Source: Burhinus oedicnemus
Lineage: Eukaryota > Chordata > Aves > Charadriiformes > Burhinidae
Reading direction: 5' to 3'
DNA: 64,000 bases
Assembly: GCA_008921705.1 (NCBI GenBank)
Contig: VFFE01009205.1
Span: forward strand, 4,024,235-4,088,234
This document shows, one piece after another, positions 56,601 to 64,000 of this stretch. Below the pieces are notes generated by a model. It worked only from the letters and a program-made list of their open reading frames with translations. It searched no databases and was not told where the DNA came from. Every line of letters begins with the position of its first letter. Within the stretch, counting starts at the first letter, position 1. The translations under genes were made by a program, and so were the position numbers.

Positions 56601-59600
56601 GTTAATAGAATAACTTGCAATATACTAAACTGTGCATCCTTAATGAGGTGATCGGGCTTTGTTGGAAAAATCTAGATGATAGAGGTAAGACTGTATATGC
56701 TGATGGGATCAGTGTCGAGACAGCTCATAGCTTTGTGTAAGGTCAGCTTGGGTTCAGCGAGGCTCCGTCGCCCCAACTCCACATGAGCCAGCCCAGATTT
56801 GGCAGGAGCAGTCCTGAGCTTATCAACTCAGCCATGCTTGAGCTGATTCTCTGCAGAGCATCTCGTGTGTCTTCTGTGCCATGTCCTGGGCGGGCAGTAC
56901 GGACACCCCCAGGTCGCCTCTGTGCAGAGCACGTCCGCAGGACCAAATTGCTCCGTCTTTACACCATGCAGAAACAGCCGAAGCGCTGCCCGCACTGCGC
57001 CAGCCCTGGGGGAAGAGTCCTGCCTGACCACCGAGCCTCCTCATTTGTTTCTGTTGCACAGTTAAACCTGAATAAATTGCCATGGGCATTGAGGTTTGAC
57101 TGCGTATAGCATATCTGTCATCGATGCATTACATTATTGTGTCTCCAAAAGAAGTAGAGAGGAGGTTTAGAACATATTTACTTCTGAAAAATTCATCCTC
57201 CTTTGGGGCCAACACATGCTCTTAGTCTTTGCATGAAATCACAATTGTTTAAAATGTAGCATCTTGCTGTTTAGAAGGCAGATTTTCCTGAGACCAGTGA
57301 CACTTGTAATGGAGTAGCACTGGCTGGAAAATCCCATTTTTTAACAGTTACAGTTGTTTCACACACATACCACAGCGGTGTCGCCTCGCTATTTTATCTT
57401 GTGATGTCTTGGAGGAGATGGCTCATGTTGGTGATATTCTGGCCCCTCTTTTAGTTATGGGAACAAATCCTGCTTGGCTCTTTCACACTGCTAGCTCCTC
57501 TGGGGTTAATTCCTCAAGGCAGTGGGCAGTGGGCTGAGCACAATCCTGTCTGCAGATTTCTGCTCTGCTGGTGGCACGTACACTAATGGGGAGGCATGTA
57601 AAGTACTTCTATAAACTGTGGCCTTGCCATTTTATAGCAGAGAGACTTGCACTGGAGGATTTTTATGCCTCTTTTGAAATTAGAAACCAGCAATAACAGC
57701 CATTACGTCCAAGGCAACAGGTCACTGACCAGCCATTTTGTCAGTCTGAGCAGTATGTGGGCGCCGCGTGACGGGAATATTTATCTGCCTCTAAGAAAAA
57801 TGTATCCATAACACAAGGCAATGCAATCTGTCAGATCAGTATTCCATTAGAGGGAATTTTACTTTAGTTGCTGCTTTTTAAAAGAACTACCAATAGAAGG
57901 ACTGTGATGTGCTGTAGCCTCGCTGTGGGTAGGCACGGCTCACATGAAGTCAGGCTGTCCGGCTGTCCGCACTTGCTTATTTGGTCCAAGGAACTTGCTT
58001 CAGCTGCAACTCCCATCTTTCAATGGAGGATGTTGCCTAAGTGAAGAGTGCGAGATGTGCCCCTGTTAATGTTTGCATTAAAATTCACAGTTAAGGCTGA
58101 GAGTGTTTTATACCTGGACCTTAACACCAGGAGTACCTAATTGATGCAGAAGAAAAAGCTACAAAAAAATCAAATGGTGTTCAGTGACCCTTGCCATACC
58201 GAAGAACAGCAGGGCAACTTAAGGAGCCAGTTTTAGGTTCAACTTTGAATTTCCTGGCTTTTGTTGGGTTATATTCCCATGGAAACGGTCACTCAATGAA
58301 GCTTTTGTCTATGCATTTTGACCGGTGACTGCTAAAGCTACTATGTTTCCCTTTTGCTCTAAGTATTTTTTGAGAAAAAGAGTGTGAGAGGATGCTGTCC
58401 TGGTCCTATAACAATAAGCAAATCAGGAAATTATTTTATGTTTATAGAAGAGTCACAAAGGGTCCCATAATGATGAGGCCAGCCCTCACAGAAATGAACA
58501 ATTAGCTGGTTTCTGCAATGTGATTTACCTTAGATCAAGGAGGGATTAACAAGATACGCTTCAGATAGGCTTCAAATAAATCAACAAATCATGGTTTTGA
58601 GAGGAATACCTAAGAAGGATTCCTGGAAATTGGTTTTCCTCTTGCAAATGATTTTGAAACACATCACTTCCCTGAGTAGGACACACAAGTAGATAAAAAC
58701 AGGTCAGCACTGGGTCGTGCATTGAAGTCTTTGGTGTAGCACAGGCTAAAGGAGTGTACCTGTGGGCAGTAGATGCTTTCTCCGATTACTGTGTGGCTTA
58801 GATTTGAAAACAGACTGGAATTGAGGTGTTTGCATTTGTTAGGACAGCTTTGGAGGGTTACTTCGAAGTCGGGAGAAGGGCATGCGTGCTATTGCATGCC
58901 AGGTGGGTGACCACAGCCATGGAGGCACAGGGGTGGCCATGGCCCTGAGCCACGGGGGCGCCTGCGGGACCAGCTCCCTAGAAAACCACAGGCTGACCGA
59001 GCTGATGTTAAAGCACCAAGTGTTGTCGGCAGAGCGGCATGCTGGGATCCTGCAAGCCCTTTTCTGCTCTCAGGATCAGCAACGGCTCTGGGATCCAGTC
59101 AGGGAGAAACGGTCAGGCTAAGGGAGGAGTGGAGGAATTCCAAAAATATTCTGGTTTTATGCACTTCTGACAACAGTAATTAAATTTGTCCCTCTCCCTT
59201 TACATTTAGGAAGTGTAAGGTTCTTCCTTCAGCTTATTTTGATCTTACACATGGCATGCTGTAGACTACAAGTCACAAGGACGCTGATAAATTTGCATTT
59301 CTGAGTGAAATTCTCAGGAGCGTGCAGTCCCTCAGGACAGGTATTCTTAGCTCCCTGGTTTCATTGGGTGCCTCAGTGAATCATGGTGTGTTTACGGCTA
59401 GTTTCTCTTAACAGAAGACTCCGGTTATCTCTTAATAATGTATTCTCCTGTGGTTTTTATTTCCAAAGTGCCGTGGTAAGGAGATTTTCCCAAAGGCTTC
59501 AGTTTGCTTTTGTGCTTCAACATTTTACCCGGTGTTTTTGGAAGAAGCATATAGACTTTTCGGTGAGGCATTTAATCGAATATGAGAGGCTATGCCAGGC

Positions 59601-60311
59601 TTAGGCTCACATTTGGAGATCACTTGTAATAGGCTCACCTTGGTTTATTCTGAGGTTTTAGAGAAGAATAGAAAGAGATGGCAGGTCTAGAAGACTGATG
59701 ATACAGAATTATAAGTCTCAAGTGGAAATGGGAAAGCATGTTAGGTGAGTTGTCAAAGTCTGATTAGGGCTAAATAACCTGAATTAGAAGAGAAATTAAA
59801 TTCATAAATCATCTAAAAAATACTTAGCTGGTGTGAGCAAAGGCTGGGAAAAATAACTCTAAGAAAGGTATTTGTATAAAAAGGTAATTTTTCAAACCCA
59901 GAATAACACAGAAATGCCTATCAAAATTCAAGAATACATTAAAATTAACAGAAGCGGTGTAAGCATAGAGATGAAACTGAGCAAGTATATTGTTGGGACA
60001 ATGCGGCACAGCAGCCGAGCGCACAGCCCCCGGGGTGCAGAACAAAGGCAGGCAGCGGGGCGGGGGCTGCTTCTGGGCCTGCCTGGGCTTTACAGAGCAG
60101 CGCCTGGGCAGTTGCATTTCAATATAGAAACCTGCCAGCCACAGAAGATTTATTAAAAAAAAGCAGACAGCATTTAGTCAGTCGTATGTGAAACAGCTTT
60201 TTTCCCCTGTAAATATTTTACCAGTTCTGAATCTTCCCATCGACTCCAGACGAAGTGCCAGGTCCTGGTCACTGGAGGAGCCAAGCAGATTTCCGGGGGT
60301 GGCTCGGGGCA

Positions 60312-60339
60312 GGCTGCTCAACCAGGGGGCTGCTCAACC
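60312..60339 (+). repeat. Short direct repeat with a 16-bp period
   Basis: The 12-mer ggctgctcaacc occurs at 60312-60323 and again at 60328-60339, separated by four bases, inside a GC-rich patch. Confidence 0.7.
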
Positions 60340-61349
60340 GCCCCAGTGGGTATGGAAACCCCAGGGGTGCCAGGGCCAGCTCTGTCCTGGCACAGACGAG
60401 TATTTCTGTGTCCCAGTACCAGTGAAAGGTGCATTTGGCCCCGGAGTAAACAAGTACGTGCAAGCATCAGAGTAACTCAGATGCAGATATTTTCATTGGA
60501 AACGGGCAACTTCGCTTTTCAGCTGACACCAAACCTCCAGGCGTATTTTCTCAGGCACTCCAAGTGATTTTTATTTTTTTTCTTAGTTCAATAGCTTGTA
60601 AAGGACAGCTTCCTAACTGCATTTGTTGAAGTGCCATCTCAAAGTGTGCTGACACGGGGACTGACTGACATGTGGCAAGTTATCAGATGCTAAGAGATGA
60701 AGGAAGCAGTAACACAGGCAGCCGTTTCCTTTCACAAAGGATGTGCCACCTTTCGTTTGCCTCTGCCTCCATTTCAAGGGATTCTTCAAATAAAGAAGGG
60801 ACATGTGAACCTGTCTTGCCTGGCAATTTTTTGGTTTTTTTTATTGAGTACCATGATAACTTGAAGTTCACTTGTTACAAGCATTTTGTGTAGTGGGTGA
60901 AATACCAGGGGAAAGGAAAGAAGTAATACTGTATTTCCTTGAAAAACTAGGATCTAAACATATAAATGTCACTGGGTAAGAGTTACCTGAAACAACTGGA
61001 AGGGGAATTAACACCTGGTTTTACGGGAAACATTGGTTATCACTATCAGTTTTAATGAAGTGTATTAACTAAATCGTGTTCGGAGTATTCATTCAGCCCT
61101 GTTTATGGCACACTCTTGAGTACATTTACTGTTTGTCAGAAGTGCAAACTAGTGAACATATGAGGCTTTAAGACAGGCCATCTGTTAGTCTTAGACCCTT
61201 GGATAATTGTCAAACAGTTCTAAAAATAAGCACATACAAACTGCAAGGGGGTGCAAAGGTGATTTTTCTTTAGAGTCTGATTGCAAAGGCAAAGTAGCAA
61301 CCAGAAATTAAAAATAAAAATAAATAGGTTGATCCTGTAAAGCAAGCTT

Positions 61350-61440
61350 GCTTTCCTTTTCTCCCTTTCTCTCTCCTTCCCTCACCCCCCCACTTCAGTG
61401 TGCTTGTGTGCTTTTTTTTTGCCCTTTTTTTTTTTAATTT
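61350..61440 (+). repeat. Pyrimidine-rich tract
   Basis: ctttccttttctccctttct-type sequence, a C7 run, a short GT-rich break, then two T runs. Low complexity. Confidence 0.75.
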
Positions 61441-62263
61441 ACGTTTTTTCCTCTTGCTCTTCTGGGTCATGGCATCCCTTGAATGCCTCTCCAGTTTAGG
61501 ATTAGAGCAGCACCAATTTAAGGCTCACAGCTTTCTGTAGAGAGCATAATCTCCAATGGCTAAAGCAAGGGTCGTCTTGTGTCCTCTGCCTAAAGTAATC
61601 CCTTTATAAAGTCAAGGCATAAAGATTTTCATCTTTATGGATTGCTGTTAGAGGGAAATAGTACCTGTGCACGTAAGTGTGTGTGCTTATGGACATACAA
61701 TGAGGAATAATGGTTGAAAGATTTTTGGACCAGTTGGAATTCAAAAGATGCAAAACATTGTTTGAAAAAAGAATTCTGCAGATGGTACTTCGTAAATATT
61801 TAGACACTCTAACTTCTGTTTGTAGCAATTTGGAGGTTTTGTTTTGTATTCTTTTATATATATGTTCAAATGTGAGACTTGAACCTTTGCTTCAAGGCAT
61901 CGCCTGAATCTGAGGTTTAGTTTTTGTCTGGCAAGCTGTGTGTGTTGACAGTCAATGGAAGGATCGCTTCCCTTGTCCCCCCCCAGCCCCGCTCCATGAG
62001 GGGCAAAGGAGAGAGAACGGGGAGGAGGGGACTCAGCCCCAAGGAGTCCCCAGCCAAGACCCTGATCCCTGGGCTTGGAGCCAGACCGTGCCTGAAGGGG
62101 TGGCGGAAACCTGGGCAGGGAGGTAGGGAGAGGCAGGGAGAGAAACTGCCTGGGCTGTCACCTGGGTCTGGTGGATCCCTTGCACATTGCGAAAAATACA
62201 GGGATTAATAGGAATTACCTTCTCTGTCACAAGATCAGGCATCTGTGTTCATGCATCACCCCC

Positions 62264-62303
62264 AGGATTGGTGTTTCCAGTCTAGGGTTGGTATTTTCAG
62301 TCC
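62264..62303 (+). repeat. Two-copy tandem repeat, 20-bp unit
   Basis: The unit aggattggtgtttccagtct is followed directly by agggttggtattttcagtcc: 16 of 20 positions match. It looks like a diverged local duplication. Confidence 0.75.
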
Positions 62304-64000
62304 AGGTGGTTTTGCAGTGCCAGCGCAACCCCGGTGTCCCCAGGCAGCGAGCCGTGGGGGCAGCCAGGGAGGCATGGGCTGAGCAGCCGGCTCTGGAGAA
62401 GCGATGAGCAGGCAGTAAGCGCTGTGTGCATCCACTCCCAAACACCCGGCGTGCTTATGTGCACGGGCCACCCAATGGCTAATCACCAGTTAAGTTTCGC
62501 ATTGGCTGTTTATCTCATGAGTCTATTATCTCCATAATTCCAACTGAAATGATTTGAGGAATGGTTTCTGTTCATTTTAATGATTTGGAAGGGGAGAGAG
62601 AGGCTTTATAACCTTTCATCAGAGTCCCAATCTCTATCTAACACTGCAGAAGGCTTATGAATTTCACTTGAGGGTGGTGGGCATCGCCAGCCTTGTTGTG
62701 CTGTTTCTTAACTTCTGTATAACATACCTTTTTTTAGGTGTATATGCCCATGCACATAGACAATGCACGTCTAAATGGCTGGTACAAAGTATCTAAATAC
62801 ATAACAGATGCACAATGGCACTATAGACTGGATGTATTATGGCCCCAAACCATTATCACACCCCTCACAGTTGCATTTTATTTTTTTCACCTGCTCCTGT
62901 GTAGTACACCTGTGACTTGTTGGCAGTGAACGTCGTTGCAGTGTGGGAGACTCCCAGCTTGACTGCCTGGCTTGGAGCTTTGCTCCATCATGTGCTGCCT
63001 TTTTGTGTGTGTTTTTTCTCTCAATCTTTATATAGCTTGTAAGAGTTCTTTGAACTGCCGTAAGTGATCATCTTTCAAGCCTGATGCTTTCCTTCTTGAC
63101 ACAGTGCTCTGAAAACGGAGATTGTCATGCCAGTGTTTTCATAATGATGCATGTAGAAAAACAGAGAAATATTCATTGTAGATGACCTGCACAAATGGCT
63201 TGATCCGCATCCAGAGGGCAGGCAGGGGGTGTCTCCAGGGAAGATCTGGAGAGCAATCAGTACCTACATGGACAATAATCAACCATTCTTTGAAATCTTT
63301 TTATTTCCTGCAAAACCCGTCGCCCAGTTCCTTGGTCACAGACACTTCCACAAATGGTTCATTTGGGGATTGTGCAGCCAGTAGAAAATTCCACTTAAAC
63401 ACTGCGACAGCCCCGAGGCTCAGGGTAGTTGCATTTTTCCCACTGACGTGGCTAACGGATTTGCTATCCATTTTGCATGATTATTAAGAAAAGAAAAGAA
63501 GAAATTTTCCAACCTTGTCCTATAAATAAGCTGTGACTTACTTGATCTTGACAGGTGACTTAGTGCTGCTGTAGAGTTTTCCAGCTGCAATAATGTCTCA
63601 GAATGATGTATTCAGTGGGGTATCAGCTGTGAGCCATGCGTAAACCAGGGGGCCTAACAGGAGCTGCGAAGAGCCATTTTTACTGTTCAGCTTCCAAATT
63701 GTGTCCTGCCTCCTGCCGGCCCCCACATGCACATGTGTATGGATGGCCTTGTGAGCAGGTAGGCGTGTGCAGACACACACACAAGCATGCCTGGAGAGGC
63801 TTCATTTTTGTGGCTGCCCCATTTTCCTTTGGAAATCACCATTTTTTTTTTAAACTCTGACTTCTAGAGTTGAAAAATCACACCTGAGGTGTTTCCTGCC
63901 AGCCCACCTTCCGGCTGCAAAGGTGGGTGAGGTTTCCTTAGGCTACTTGGGCAGAAGCATTCCTGTAGTATCACACGTTTCAAAACACTTGCTCCCTTCT

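Larger units (their letters stand above)
51540..64000. other. Intronic stretch without recognisable genes
   Basis: AT-rich DNA with GC-rich patches near 56750-57030, 58880-59110, 60000-60110 and 61980-62420. Open frames are under 110 codons and unrecognised. A GT run lies near 55642-55656 and a T20-type run near 54768-54787. Confidence 0.45.

Noticed and set aside
56783..57109. Plus-strand 108-codon frame considered as the missing terminal exon
   Set aside because: It does not give one residue followed by His-x3/4-His after a phase 0 splice site, so it cannot complete the third finger.
63590..63620. ttttccag followed by an atgtctcag-containing stretch, considered as the final exon
   Set aside because: In the required phase it reads into a stop at once and has no histidine pair.

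Overview
The window looks like euchromatic vertebrate DNA, most likely from a bird or another sauropsid. It is dominated by very long introns. I see no operon-like gene packing, no Shine-Dalgarno logic and no mammalian Alu- or L1-type repeats. Interspersed repeat content is low, and short diverged repeat fragments of a style I associate with sauropsid genomes are present. The species cannot be fixed from the sequence alone.

Only two exons can be called with confidence, both on the + strand: 43892-44023 and 45606-45721. They join in frame (phase 1 junction) and encode the end of a C2H2 zinc-finger protein of the ZNF521/ZNF423 family. I favour ZNF521 because of the residue choices I recall for that paralogue. 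Exon one holds one complete finger plus the CxxC half of the next. Exon two completes that finger and opens a third, whose two histidines must come from a further exon that I could not find before the window ends. The several-kilobase exon carrying most of the family's ~30 fingers is also absent, so it must lie upstream of base 1. The layout is therefore: 1-43891, the 3' part of a giant intron; an exon; a 1.6 kb intron; an exon; and 45722-64000, the 5' part of another large intron.

The intronic DNA is mostly AT-rich and unremarkable, with GC-rich islets (about 6.58-7.05, 12.58-13.15, 27.77-27.91, 37.37-37.51, 38.76-38.91, 43.64-43.86, 46.22-46.44 and 60.0-60.1 kb), simple repeats (TA-rich, TTTTA, G/T, pyrimidine tracts) and old repeat fragments. 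Several AT-rich blocks carry clustered TAATTA, E-box and octamer-like cores. They are candidates for conserved developmental enhancers, which would suit a ZNF521/ZNF423 locus, but no conservation could be tested.

The most interesting leads are: a short, protein-like open frame with a plausible 3' splice site on the minus strand (25624-25731), which may be an unrecognised terminal exon; a CpG-dense stretch whose strong-context ATG reads in frame through the 3' splice site into the zinc-finger exon (possible alternative promoter and short isoform); and an unusually long antisense open frame at 41.6-42.25 kb. I found no clearly new biological system.
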